This document shows positions 1 to 9,905 of a DNA stretch of 64,000 nt, piece after piece (the first letter of the stretch is position 1; every line of letters starts with the position of its first letter). The stretch comes from Pelagibacterales bacterium SAG-MED28 (GTDB lineage: Bacteria; Pseudomonadota; Alphaproteobacteria; Pelagibacterales; Pelagibacteraceae), in assembly GCA_014653835.1 (NCBI GenBank), contig JACWDY010000001.1, forward strand, positions 210,961-274,960. Direction: 5' to 3'. Made by a program: the position numbers and the translations under genes. Below the pieces are notes generated by a model, which was not told the DNA's origin, searched no databases, and saw only the letters and a program-made list of their open reading frames with translations.

Positions 1-443
1 TCACAGAAAATTTAAGATTAGGGGGTTTTATCTTAAAAACAAACCAACAATTAAAAGACAATTTAGAAAAGGTTTTTAATTATTTTCCAAGATTAAATGA
101 AAGAAAAGATCAATTAGCCGCCACCCTTTCTGGAGGAGAGCTACAAATGTTGTGTATCGGCCGAGGCTTAATGTCAAATCCTAAAATGATAATGTTAGAT
201 GAACCTAGTGCTGCCTTAGCACCTCAAATTGTTTTAGATATATTTAAGAATATAAATAGAATTAGAAAAGATGGACTAACGGTTTTAGTTGTGGAACAGA
301 ATGTTAGAATGGCTTTGCTTTTAGCTGATTATGGTTACGTTATTAAAGATGGCGTAATAAATGTTGAGGGAGAAAGTAAGAAACTTATGTATGACGAAAG
401 CGTGAAAGAATCTTATTTAGGAGGTACTAAAGCAAATGTTTGA
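1..443 (+). CDS. livF: Branched-chain amino acid-type ABC transporter ATP-binding protein, LivF-like (5' truncated by window)
   Basis: Frame 3 is open from the window edge (TENLRLGGFIL...LAATLSGGELQMLCIGRGLMS...MLDEPSAALAP); ABC signature LSGGE and Walker B present. The track ORF starts at an internal ATG. Confidence 0.88.
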   Translation, partial: TENLRLGGFILKTNQQLKDNLEKVFNYFPRLNERKDQLAATLSGGELQMLCIGRGLMSNPKMIMLDEPSAALAPQIVLDIFKNINRIRKDGLTVLVVEQNVRMALLLADYGYVIKDGVINVEGESKKLMYDESVKESYLGGTKANV

Positions 444-532
444 AAAATTTAGGTTAGGAAAAAAGAGGAGAAAATATTATATTTACTATTTTTATATTAA
501 TTTATGTTGTTTATTGTCTAAATAGTCCTGAC

Positions 533-1474
533 ATGAGTTTTGAGTCTTTTAAAACAGTGCTTACTATTGGTTTATCTGTAGGAATTATTTATGGATTGGT
601 AGCTCTAGGTATTTCATTAATTTATACAGGTTTAGATGTTGTTAATTTTTCCCATGGTGAATTTTTTATGATTGGAGCCTTTGCTGGCCTAACCATGTTC
701 AATATTTTGGGAAATCAAGATTGGATTTTTAATTTATTTCCTGAAGCTTATGGTTGGATTATTTATGTAATTTGTCTTTTTACAGCATTTGTATCGATGG
801 GATTATTCGGTGTTTTTATTGAAAGAATTTTTCTAAGACCACTTACAAAAAAAGGTGGTGGTTACACGGTTGCAGGAATGGGAATAATTATTTGTGGTTT
901 TGGTCTTTCAGTTGTTTTAATTAATGTTGCCTATTTAATTTGGAACCCAGTTGCTAAACCTTTTCCAGCTGAGCTTGGCCTTCCAATGGAAATTGGGGGA
1001 ATATTTTTACCCATCACTTATGTATGGATGATTATTGTGGGTTTATTTGTTGCTGGAGGTCTTTGGGTATTTTTAAATAAAACAAAAATGGGTTTAGGTA
1101 TACGGGCTGTAGCATTTTCAAAAGATGTTTCAAATCTTGTTGGAATTAATGTTCCTTTGTATATCTCAATAATTTTTGGTATCGCTTGTGCGATAGCTGG
1201 TATAGGAGGAACTTTAGTTGGACCTACATATCAAGTTGTTGTTTTTATGGGTTACATAATTTTAATGAAAGCTTTTGCTGCTGCTGTAGTTGGCGGCTTT
1301 GGTAATTTACCTGGGGCAATTGTAGGAGGCTTCACTGTCGGAATTTTTGAGACAGCTTCCTCTTTTTATGTTTCTGGAAGTCACAAAGATTTATATGCAT
1401 TCTTATTAATGATTATAGTTCTTATGATCAAACCAACTGGTTTCTTTGGTGTACAAGTAAAAATGAAAGCTTAA
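533..1474 (+). CDS. livH: Branched-chain amino acid-type ABC transporter permease, LivH-like
   Basis: GIIYGLVALGISLIYTGLDVVNFSHGEFFMIGAF is typical of LivH; the N-terminus may be frameshifted (see findings). Confidence 0.85.
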   Translation: MSFESFKTVLTIGLSVGIIYGLVALGISLIYTGLDVVNFSHGEFFMIGAFAGLTMFNILGNQDWIFNLFPEAYGWIIYVICLFTAFVSMGLFGVFIERIFLRPLTKKGGGYTVAGMGIIICGFGLSVVLINVAYLIWNPVAKPFPAELGLPMEIGGIFLPITYVWMIIVGLFVAGGLWVFLNKTKMGLGIRAVAFSKDVSNLVGINVPLYISIIFGIACAIAGIGGTLVGPTYQVVVFMGYIILMKAFAAAVVGGFGNLPGAIVGGFTVGIFETASSFYVSGSHKDLYAFLLMIIVLMIKPTGFFGVQVKMKA

Positions 1475-2418
1475 TGATTAAAAAAGATACAAAAGTAGCT
1501 GTATTGGGCGCTGGAGCAATGGGTTGTTTGTTCGGAGGCTTATTAGCAGAAAAAGGTCTTGATGTTGTTCTGATAGATGTTTGGAAAGAACATGTTAAAG
1601 AAATTAATTCAAAAGGTTTAAAAATGATGGGTCATGGTGGTGACCGAATTATAAAAATTAAAGCTACAACTGAACCTCAAAAACTTAGTGAAGTAGATGC
1701 AATTATTGTAATGTGTAAAGCTACTGCATTAAAAACAGCACTTACAAACGCAAAAAATATTATCGGATACAAGACAATGTTGATGTCTTTTCAAAACGGT
1801 ATAGGGCACGAAGAAATAATGCAAGAAATTGCAGGAAAAGAAAAAGTTTTAGGCGGATCTACAACTCAAGCTGCGAGTGTGCAAGGTCCTGGGATAATTC
1901 AAAATCATGCAAGTTTACCCTCATGGATTGGTGAATACGACGGAGGCGCAAGTGAGAGAGTAAAAGATTTAGCAGAAACCTTTACTGCTTATGGTTTGGA
2001 AACATTGACTGAGGAGAATATTAAAAAGAGAAAATGGATGAAATTATTTGCTCTTACAGCTATTGGACCGCTATCTGCTATCTTTGATTTGCACCACACA
2101 GATTTATACATCTCTAATAAAAATCAAGTAATGTCTAGAAAATTGGGCAAGGACATCATACTTGAGACAAGAAATGTTGCAAAGGCGGATGGAGTTGATG
2201 TTACAGAAGATGAGTGTTTAGATATGTTCAATCGAATTGTAGATTCTAGACAGACAAATAAATCTTCAATGGCATTTGATGTTTTGAAAAAAAGAGCTTC
2301 TGAAATTGATTTCATTAGTGGTGCTGTTTCTAGAATAGGTAAAAGGCACGGAGTGAAAACACCTTTAAATGATCTTATGTATAATATTATTAAAATTAAA
2401 GAGGGAATGTATACTTAA
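1474..2418 (+). CDS. 2-dehydropantoate 2-reductase family (ApbA/PanE-like) oxidoreductase
   Basis: N-terminal GAGAMGCLFGGLLAEKG Rossmann motif; K-rich C-terminal domain; TAATG overlap with livH. Confidence 0.82.
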   Translation: MIKKDTKVAVLGAGAMGCLFGGLLAEKGLDVVLIDVWKEHVKEINSKGLKMMGHGGDRIIKIKATTEPQKLSEVDAIIVMCKATALKTALTNAKNIIGYKTMLMSFQNGIGHEEIMQEIAGKEKVLGGSTTQAASVQGPGIIQNHASLPSWIGEYDGGASERVKDLAETFTAYGLETLTEENIKKRKWMKLFALTAIGPLSAIFDLHHTDLYISNKNQVMSRKLGKDIILETRNVAKADGVDVTEDECLDMFNRIVDSRQTNKSSMAFDVLKKRASEIDFISGAVSRIGKRHGVKTPLNDLMYNIIKIKEGMYT

Positions 2419-2424
2419 ATATAC

Positions 2425-4341
2425 ATGAGTAATGAAATCGTCTGGTCTCCTCCAGAAGAAATAGTAAAGAATTCAAAATTAACCAAATTTTTAAAATTTT
2501 GTAAGTTAAGCGACTATGATGAACTTGAAAAAAAAAGTTATGCTGATCCTGGTTGGCTTTGGGACAATGTTATTAAATTTTCTGATCTAAAATTTTATCA
2601 ATCCTATGAGAAAATCATGGATGAGAGTAAAGGAGCACCGTGGACAAAATGGTGTGTGGGTGGAAAAACTAACATTGTTCTTAATTGTATTGATCGGCAT
2701 AAAGAAAAAAAATTCTTTAGCGAAACTTTTATATTTTCAGAAAAAGAGGATGGCACTAAAGGTTCAATTACCTATGAGGAATTTAATAAGCAAATCTCTA
2801 AAGTAGGTAATGCTCTTAAGATTAATGGTTTTCAAAAAGGTGATGTGATTGCACTCTATATGCCTCAATTTATAGAAACCTACATTGCTTATTTTGCGAT
2901 TTTAAAAATCGGTTGTATCGTTCTTCCATTATTTTCTGGTTACGGTTCTAATGCTGTAGTTGAGAGATTAAATATTGCAAATGCAAAAGGTATTTTTACG
3001 GTAGAAAAGACTTTTAGAAAAGGAAAAGAAATAAAGATGTTTGATCTTATCAAAAATGATTTGGATCAAGTGAATTCTTTAAAAAAAGTTTTTTTATTAG
3101 GTGATGAAAAAGGTAAAAAAATTTTTAATTGGGAAAATTTTAAAAATGTTTCAGATAAATTAAAGACTGAAGAAATGGAGGCTGAAGACCCAGCGATAAT
3201 TCATTTTACATCTGGGACTACTGGTAAACCTAAAGGGTGTGTGTATACACATATTGGTTTAGTGACTAAGATGTCTTTCGATGAGGGAGTTTTAGCAGAT
3301 TTTAAACAAAGTGATGTTCATTTATGTATGGCGGATATGGGATGGATGGTTGGCTCTAAATCTGCAACTATCGCCTCGTCTCACGGTGCAAAAATGTTAA
3401 TTGCAGAGGGTGTTCCAGATTTTCCTGACGAAATTAGATTTTGGAAATTAATAGAAAAATATAAAGTATCTTGGACTGAATTATCTCCAGCATTAATTAG
3501 AGCTCAAATGATTAAAGACAAAAATTTATTTAAAGATATAGATTTAAGTTCGCTTAGGATTATCTGTACTGGTGGTGAACCTTGGACTGAGAAACCTTGG
3601 AAATGGTTATTTGATTTTATTGGTAAATCAAAAGTTCCTATAATGAATTCAGCAGGTGGGACTGAAGTATCTGGTTCTATACTTCATTGTTGTTTACATA
3701 GACCTTTTAAAGTTGGTTCTTTTAATGCGCCTATTCCCGGAATGAGTCCAGGAATTATTACTAATGATGGAAAAGAGGTAGAAGTAAATCAGATGGGTGA
3801 ATTAATAATGAAAAAGTCATCCATTGGTTTAACTAAAAGTTTATGGGATGATGATGATCGTTATATAAATAATTATTGGATGGTAATAAAAAACTTTTGG
3901 GTACATGGAGATTTAGCTAGTAGAGATAAAGATGGCCATTGGTATCTTCATGGTCGGTCTGATGACACAATAAAAGTTTCAGGAAAAAGAATAGGTCCTT
4001 CTGAATTAGAGAGTGTTGTTGTTAAAAGTGGACAAGTTAAAGAAGTAGCTGCGGTAGGTATTCCTGATGAGAGTAAAGGATCTAAAATTATACTGTCCAT
4101 AGTTCCTTTAGCTGGAAAAGACGGACTAAAAGCTGATTTTTTTGCTGATTTAATCATTAAAGATTTAGGGAAGTCGTTTAAGCCTGATAAAATAATATTT
4201 GTAAAAGATTTACCTAAAACTCGAAATATGAAAATAATGAGAAGGGTTATAAAATCTTGTTTAACAAATGAGGATCCTGGAGATGTTTCTACTTTACTTA
4301 ATCCGGAATCCGTTGAGGAGATAAAACAGCATGCAATTTAA
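2425..4341 (+). CDS. AMP-dependent acyl-CoA synthetase (acetoacetyl/acetyl-CoA synthetase-like)
   Basis: FTSGTTGKPKGCVYTH P-loop, HGDLASRDKDGHWYLHGRSDDTIKVSGKRIGPSELE. Confidence 0.88.
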   Translation: MSNEIVWSPPEEIVKNSKLTKFLKFCKLSDYDELEKKSYADPGWLWDNVIKFSDLKFYQSYEKIMDESKGAPWTKWCVGGKTNIVLNCIDRHKEKKFFSETFIFSEKEDGTKGSITYEEFNKQISKVGNALKINGFQKGDVIALYMPQFIETYIAYFAILKIGCIVLPLFSGYGSNAVVERLNIANAKGIFTVEKTFRKGKEIKMFDLIKNDLDQVNSLKKVFLLGDEKGKKIFNWENFKNVSDKLKTEEMEAEDPAIIHFTSGTTGKPKGCVYTHIGLVTKMSFDEGVLADFKQSDVHLCMADMGWMVGSKSATIASSHGAKMLIAEGVPDFPDEIRFWKLIEKYKVSWTELSPALIRAQMIKDKNLFKDIDLSSLRIICTGGEPWTEKPWKWLFDFIGKSKVPIMNSAGGTEVSGSILHCCLHRPFKVGSFNAPIPGMSPGIITNDGKEVEVNQMGELIMKKSSIGLTKSLWDDDDRYINNYWMVIKNFWVHGDLASRDKDGHWYLHGRSDDTIKVSGKRIGPSELESVVVKSGQVKEVAAVGIPDESKGSKIILSIVPLAGKDGLKADFFADLIIKDLGKSFKPDKIIFVKDLPKTRNMKIMRRVIKSCLTNEDPGDVSTLLNPESVEEIKQHAI

Positions 4342-5101
4342 AGATATTCTTTATGAAGTTAAAGATGATTATGCTCATGTAACAATTAATAGACCTAAAG
4401 TTCTCAATGCTTTTACTCCCGCCACACTTCAAGAATTGAAGACCGCTTTAGATACAGCCGAAAAAGACAAAGAAGTTGGTGTGATAATATTATCGGGTTC
4501 AGGCGATAGAGCTTTTTGCTCTGGTGGAGATATGAACTGGGAAAGTTCTAAGGAATTTCAAGATCATGAATACGAATTTCATATTCATCTAACAAAATGT
4601 AGTAAACCAATAATTGCTAAAGTCGATGGTTACGCTATTGGAGGAGGAAATCATATGGCCTATTTTTGTGATCTCACTATCGCTAGTGAAAATTCTATTT
4701 TTGGACAGAACGGCCCCAGAGTAGGATCTCCAGCTGGTGGCGCTATTGTAGCTCACTCAACAAATATTTTAGGTCACAAACGTGCTAGAGAAATGTGGAT
4801 GACCTGTAAAAGATATTCAGCAAAAGAAATGCTGGATTGGGGTTTAATAAATTCTGTAGTTAAGAGAGAAAAATTAGACGACGAGGTAAAAAAATATGGT
4901 GATGAAATTTTAAAAGCTGCTCCTACATGTTTAAAAATATTAAAAGCAAGTTTTAGAAAACAATTTGATGAAATACTAAAGATTACTCAAAAAAGTATGG
5001 TAGATGAGGTTTCTCCCAACTATTTCAAAACTGGAGAACAAGCTGAGGGTGCAAAAGCTTTTTTAGAAAAAAGAAAGCCTAATTTCAAAAAATTTCGTTA
5101 A
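4331..5101 (+). CDS. Enoyl-CoA hydratase/isomerase family (crotonase)
   Basis: VTINRPKVLNAFTP, GDRAFCSGGDMNW, KVDGYAIGGGNHMAYFCDLTIAS. Confidence 0.88.
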   Translation: MQFKDILYEVKDDYAHVTINRPKVLNAFTPATLQELKTALDTAEKDKEVGVIILSGSGDRAFCSGGDMNWESSKEFQDHEYEFHIHLTKCSKPIIAKVDGYAIGGGNHMAYFCDLTIASENSIFGQNGPRVGSPAGGAIVAHSTNILGHKRAREMWMTCKRYSAKEMLDWGLINSVVKREKLDDEVKKYGDEILKAAPTCLKILKASFRKQFDEILKITQKSMVDEVSPNYFKTGEQAEGAKAFLEKRKPNFKKFR

Positions 5102-6189
5102 TGAAAATTAAATCAATCAAAGCAATAACTTTGAGCATGCCTTTCAGTCATGGTGGAAAAAAAGTAATTTTTCATGGCAAAGAGTGGAAAAGTTTAGAGT
5201 TTAACATTGTTAAAGTAGAAACTAATAAGGGTGTTACAGGTTGGGGTGAAGCATTTGGTTACACTAGTTGGAAGTCAGTGAAAATTGCGATTGAAGATAT
5301 GGTTGCTCCCCTGCTCATTGGTAAAGATATGGCTGACATACCAAAATTACTTTTAACTTTACAAAAATCTTTACATTTATTTGGGCGTTACGGAATTACT
5401 ATGTTTGCAATTTCTGGAGTAGAAATAGCCTTGTGGGATGCTTTAGGTAAGGAAAAAAATAAACCTATTCATGAATTATTAGGTAAAAAAAATAATGATC
5501 TTTTTAAAGCTTATTCAAGTTTATTTAGATATGGAGACCCAAAGATTATAGAACAAAAATGTAAACAATCATTAGATGATGGCTATCAAGCAATTAAGTT
5601 ACATGAAATTGAAAATGATTGTATTGAAGCTGGGAGAAAAGGAACAGGAAATCTTCCTTTAATGCTAGATACAAATTGTCCTTGGACTTACGAGGAAACA
5701 CTTTCAAAAAAAGAATTTTTAAAAAAAATGAAATTAACTTGGCTTGAAGAACCAGTTTATCCTCCAGAAGATTACGAAACACTTGCTGAACTAAAGAAAG
5801 AACTAGAAATACCAATAGCCTGCGGTGAAAACGCATGCACAGAGTTTGAATTTAAATCAATGATTAATCAAGAAGCAGTAAGCTATGTGCAGCCATCCGT
5901 TATAAAAGTTGGTGGTATATATGAGATGTTTAAAATTATAAAATTTGCTGAGACAAATAATATATCAGTGATGCCACATACTGCTTACTTTGGACCAGGT
6001 TTCTTAGCTACATTGCAGCTAGCTGCTTTGATGCAAAGAGATACTTATATTGAACGATTTTATCTTGATATAGATCAAGAATTCTACCCAAACTTTAAAA
6101 AGACAATTAATGGAAAATTCAAACTTCCAACGGGTCCGGGTCTTGGAATTGATTTTGATCATAAAAAATTAAGTAAATATGAGATATAG
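5101..6189 (+). CDS. Mandelate racemase/muconate lactonizing enzyme (enolase superfamily)
   Basis: VKVETNKGVTGWGEAFG, LMLDTNCPWTYEE, WLEEPVYPPEDYE, IACGENACTEFEF. Confidence 0.85.
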   Translation: MKIKSIKAITLSMPFSHGGKKVIFHGKEWKSLEFNIVKVETNKGVTGWGEAFGYTSWKSVKIAIEDMVAPLLIGKDMADIPKLLLTLQKSLHLFGRYGITMFAISGVEIALWDALGKEKNKPIHELLGKKNNDLFKAYSSLFRYGDPKIIEQKCKQSLDDGYQAIKLHEIENDCIEAGRKGTGNLPLMLDTNCPWTYEETLSKKEFLKKMKLTWLEEPVYPPEDYETLAELKKELEIPIACGENACTEFEFKSMINQEAVSYVQPSVIKVGGIYEMFKIIKFAETNNISVMPHTAYFGPGFLATLQLAALMQRDTYIERFYLDIDQEFYPNFKKTINGKFKLPTGPGLGIDFDHKKLSKYEI

Positions 6190-6829
6190 ATCAGTTTTAT
6201 TTGTTCCTGGTCATGAAGAAAAAAAAATCAGAAAAGCATATACTCTAAATCCTGACTTAATTGTTATCGACTTAGAATCAACAGTGCCGGATCAAGAAAA
6301 AGATAATGCAAAAAAAATTATTCAAACTTGTAATGTAAATAAAAAAAAAACATATATTAGAATAAATTCTAGTAATGATTTATCCTTTGTTTGTGATGAA
6401 AAATTTATCGGGATATTTTTACCTTTTACAGAAAGCAAAGAGCAATTATTGTCAATCGATAGTCAATTGAAAAAAATTGAAAAATTTAAAACAGATATTA
6501 TCCCTATTATTGAAAGTCAAAAAGGTTTAAACAATCTTCAAGCAATTTGTAATTTTGATGAGAGAGTTAAAATTATTTCATTTGGTTCTCATGATTTAGC
6601 AAAATCAATTAATCTAAAAGTCTCTGAAAATGAAGATGAAATTTTAAAATACAGAAAATTGATTACTAAATTTTCTAAAAAACCGATAGATACTTCTTAT
6701 CTTAATTTTAAAGATATAGATGGTTTCAAGAAGTCTTGTAAGATAGTTAAAGATTTAGGTTTTGGTGGAAAAGCATGTATTCACCCAAATCAAATTGAAA
6801 TATCAAACGAAATATTTAATGAAAAATAA
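6179..6829 (+). CDS. HpcH/HpaI aldolase / citrate lyase beta-subunit family protein
   Basis: RSVLFVPGHEEKKIRKA, DLIVIDLESTVPDQEKDNAK, IPIIESQKGLNNL, GGKACIHPNQIEI. Confidence 0.82.
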   Translation: MRYRSVLFVPGHEEKKIRKAYTLNPDLIVIDLESTVPDQEKDNAKKIIQTCNVNKKKTYIRINSSNDLSFVCDEKFIGIFLPFTESKEQLLSIDSQLKKIEKFKTDIIPIIESQKGLNNLQAICNFDERVKIISFGSHDLAKSINLKVSENEDEILKYRKLITKFSKKPIDTSYLNFKDIDGFKKSCKIVKDLGFGGKACIHPNQIEISNEIFNEK

Positions 6830-7859
6830 AATTAAAATTGCTGTAGTTGGTATCGGCCTAATGGGTAATCAGCATTTAAAGGCTATTCACTTAAGTAAAA
6901 AGGCAAAACTTCATTCAATTGTTGACATTAATAAGAATTCGAAACTCCATGCCAAAAAATTTAAAGTACCATTTTATAAAACTTCTACAGACCTACTTAA
7001 AAACAAAAAACCTGATGCAGTCATTGTAGCTACCCCTAATCAATTTCATGAAAAACATACTATTAGTTTTTTAAATGCTAAAATTCCAGTTCTCTTGGAA
7101 AAGCCTATTTCAAATAATATACAAAAAGCAAAAAAGATTATAAATAGTGCAAAAAAAAATAAAACACATCTATTAATTGGTTATCACAGAAGACATAATT
7201 CAATCGTAACAAACGTAAAAAAGAAAATTGACTCTGGCAAATTAGGTAAAATTGTAGCTGGTAATGTGATGTGCTGGTTATATAAAAATAAAGATTGGTA
7301 TAAAGAAAAATGGAGAATTAGAAAAGGTGGCGGTCCATTAGGGATAAACTTAGTTCATGATATTGATTTAATTTGTTATTTGCTTGGTCCCATTCAATTT
7401 GTTCAAGCCTCTACATCTAATAAAATTAGAAAATACGACATTGAAGATACGGCCATAGTAAATTTTACTTTTAAATCCGGTGCATTATGCACTCTAAGTG
7501 TTTCAGACACTATTGTGGGTCCTTGGAGCTATGAATTAACAGCTGGTGAAAATCCTGCTTACCCAATAACCAATCAATCAGCATACTACATTGGTGGTAC
7601 AAAGGGCTCTATTCAATTTCCAAATTTAAAACATTGGTTCAACAAAGGTGAGAGAAGTTGGTGGAAACCTATATTTCATAAAGATATGAATATTAGATTA
7701 AGTAGATTCACTTTAATAAATCAAATCAACCATTTATGTGATGTCGTACTTAATAAAACTAAGCCAAAAGTAACGGGTGATGACGGCTTGCAATCTTTAA
7801 AAATATTTGATGCAATACTTAAAAGCACTAAATCAGGAAAAAAAATAAAAATTAATTAA
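6819..7859 (+). CDS. Gfo/Idh/MocA family oxidoreductase (1 of 3)
   Basis: IKIAVVGIGLMGNQHLKAI, VIVATPNQFHEKH, VLLEKPISNN. Start set to ATG 6819, which overlaps the aldolase stop, rather than track start 6762. Confidence 0.85.
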   Translation: MKNKIKIAVVGIGLMGNQHLKAIHLSKKAKLHSIVDINKNSKLHAKKFKVPFYKTSTDLLKNKKPDAVIVATPNQFHEKHTISFLNAKIPVLLEKPISNNIQKAKKIINSAKKNKTHLLIGYHRRHNSIVTNVKKKIDSGKLGKIVAGNVMCWLYKNKDWYKEKWRIRKGGGPLGINLVHDIDLICYLLGPIQFVQASTSNKIRKYDIEDTAIVNFTFKSGALCTLSVSDTIVGPWSYELTAGENPAYPITNQSAYYIGGTKGSIQFPNLKHWFNKGERSWWKPIFHKDMNIRLSRFTLINQINHLCDVVLNKTKPKVTGDDGLQSLKIFDAILKSTKSGKKIKIN

Positions 7860-8990
7860 ATGAAAAAACTAAGATTGGGTATCGTTGGTGGGGGTCCTGG
7901 ATCTTGGATAGGTCATGTTCATAGAATTGCATCACGTTTTGATGACAAATATGAAATAGTTGCAGGTGTATTTTCAAGAAATTTTAAAGTTAATCAATCA
8001 TTTGGTGTAAGCATAGGTATCAATAAAAATAGATGCTACAAAGATTTTAAACAACTTTGCGATAAAGAAAAAAAAAGAAAAGATGGCATAGAAGTAATAG
8101 CAATTATGACACCTCCGGGAAGTCATCAAGTAATAGCAGAACTTTTCATTAAAAATAACATACATGTCATATCAGATAAGCCCTTTGCAGGCACACTTCC
8201 GCAGGCTAAAAAACTTTACAAAACTATAATTCAAAATAAGAAAATAGTTTACGGTTTGACACATAATTATTCTGCTTACCCAATGGTAAGACATGCTAAA
8301 AAATTAATAGAAGATAAAAAACTGGGAAATGTCGAGTATATAAATGTAGAATATGTTCAAGATTGGTCTAATGGTGTCAAAGTTACTGCTAAAAATGCTA
8401 AAAAAGTTTTTAGATGGAAATTAGATAAAAAAATTGCAGGTGTATCAACAGTATTAAATGAAATAGGTTCTCATGCTTATCATCTTTGCAACTATATAAC
8501 TGGCCTCGAAGGTAAATCTTTATTTGCAGATATAAAAAAGTATTCTAAAAAAATTAAATTTGATACTAATGCACAGGTTTTCATAAATTATGAAAATGGT
8601 GCCAAAGGATTATTTTGGGCTTCAACTACTGCGAAAGGTGGAATTTATGGTCTTAGAATTAGAGTGTTTGGATCAAAAGGAAGCCTCGAGTGGGTTCAGA
8701 ATGATCCGAATTATTTAAAATATAGCAGCGAAACCGGCGCAACAAAAATTTTAGAAAGAGGTTTTAATGAAAGTAATTTTTCTAAATCTTTTTCAAGGAT
8801 TAAATATGGTCACCCTGAAGGGTATTTAAGTGCTTTTTCTAATCTATATAAAGAAATTGCATTAAAGATAAATCTAAAGAAATCTAAGAAAAGATTTTAT
8901 TTTCCAACTGCCTATGAAGGTCTGCTTACTGCAAAGTTTATTGATGGTTGTGTAAAATCCTCTTCAAAAAAAAAATGGGTACAATTTTAA
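7860..8990 (+). CDS. Gfo/Idh/MocA family oxidoreductase (2 of 3)
   Basis: LRLGIVGGGPGSWIGHVHRIA, IAIMTPPGSHQ, VISDKPFAGTLPQAK, LTHNYSAYPMVRHAK. Confidence 0.85.
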   Translation: MKKLRLGIVGGGPGSWIGHVHRIASRFDDKYEIVAGVFSRNFKVNQSFGVSIGINKNRCYKDFKQLCDKEKKRKDGIEVIAIMTPPGSHQVIAELFIKNNIHVISDKPFAGTLPQAKKLYKTIIQNKKIVYGLTHNYSAYPMVRHAKKLIEDKKLGNVEYINVEYVQDWSNGVKVTAKNAKKVFRWKLDKKIAGVSTVLNEIGSHAYHLCNYITGLEGKSLFADIKKYSKKIKFDTNAQVFINYENGAKGLFWASTTAKGGIYGLRIRVFGSKGSLEWVQNDPNYLKYSSETGATKILERGFNESNFSKSFSRIKYGHPEGYLSAFSNLYKEIALKINLKKSKKRFYFPTAYEGLLTAKFIDGCVKSSSKKKWVQF

Positions 8991-9902
8991 ATGATTAAAT
9001 CCTGTGTAATAGGATTATCAAAAATTGGCCAAATTCATTGTAATAATTTAAAAAAATTAAAAAATACATCTTTAAATTTTGTATACGATAAAAATTTAAT
9101 CTTAAGAAAAAAAACTGCAAAAAGATTTAAATGTAAGACTTCAAATAGTTTTGAAGAAATTTTGAGAAATAAAGAAATAAAATTATTTATTATAGCTTCC
9201 CCAACTACTACTCATGAATATTATTTAAATAAGCTAATACAGTACAAGAAAATGATTTATTGTGAAAAGCCTATATCTCTTAATTCATCAAAACTAAATA
9301 GTTTTGTAAAAAAAATTAAAACAAATAAGATTAAAATATGTATTGGGTTAAATAGAAGATTTTCTGATGCTTATATTAAAATGAAAAAATTAATTAAAAA
9401 TAAGAAAGTCAAAATTATTCAGATTATATCAAGATCATCAAATGCTAATGTTCATCAATCCGTTAGAAATGGAGGTCTTTTTATGGATAAAGGATTTCAC
9501 TTTTTTGACTTGGCTTGTTGGTTTGCTAACTCATTTCCAAATAAAATAATCACAATTGCTAATCCCTTGAGTACTAAAGAATTTCTCAAAAATAATGACT
9601 ATTCAGATGCAGTGATAAATATGAAATTTAAAAATAAAGTAATAGTAGAATATATATTCAGTAGAAATTGTAGACTTGGTCATGAGGAAAGGATTAAATT
9701 ATTTGGAAATGGATTTAAGATTGACTCTAATAAGTTTTTTAAGAAATCAATAATTTATAAGAATTTTGATATAAAACATAAAGAGAGTTATTTTAGATGT
9801 TTAAAAAAATTCGTTCATTTAAGTAAAAATTTATTATTGAATGAAGGAATTCAAACTCAAAAAATTTGTGATAAAGTATTAAAGTCTGCTAAACTTAATT
9901 AG
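8991..9902 (+). CDS. Gfo/Idh/MocA family oxidoreductase (3 of 3)
   Basis: KSCVIGLSKIGQIHCNNL, IIASPTTTHEYY, IYCEKPISLN, IGLNRRFSDAY. Confidence 0.82.
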   Translation: MIKSCVIGLSKIGQIHCNNLKKLKNTSLNFVYDKNLILRKKTAKRFKCKTSNSFEEILRNKEIKLFIIASPTTTHEYYLNKLIQYKKMIYCEKPISLNSSKLNSFVKKIKTNKIKICIGLNRRFSDAYIKMKKLIKNKKVKIIQIISRSSNANVHQSVRNGGLFMDKGFHFFDLACWFANSFPNKIITIANPLSTKEFLKNNDYSDAVINMKFKNKVIVEYIFSRNCRLGHEERIKLFGNGFKIDSNKFFKKSIIYKNFDIKHKESYFRCLKKFVHLSKNLLLNEGIQTQKICDKVLKSAKLN

Positions 9903-9905
9903 ATT

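Noticed and set aside
2606-2806. 66-aa + strand ORF
   Set aside because: Internal alternate frame of the acyl-CoA synthetase gene.
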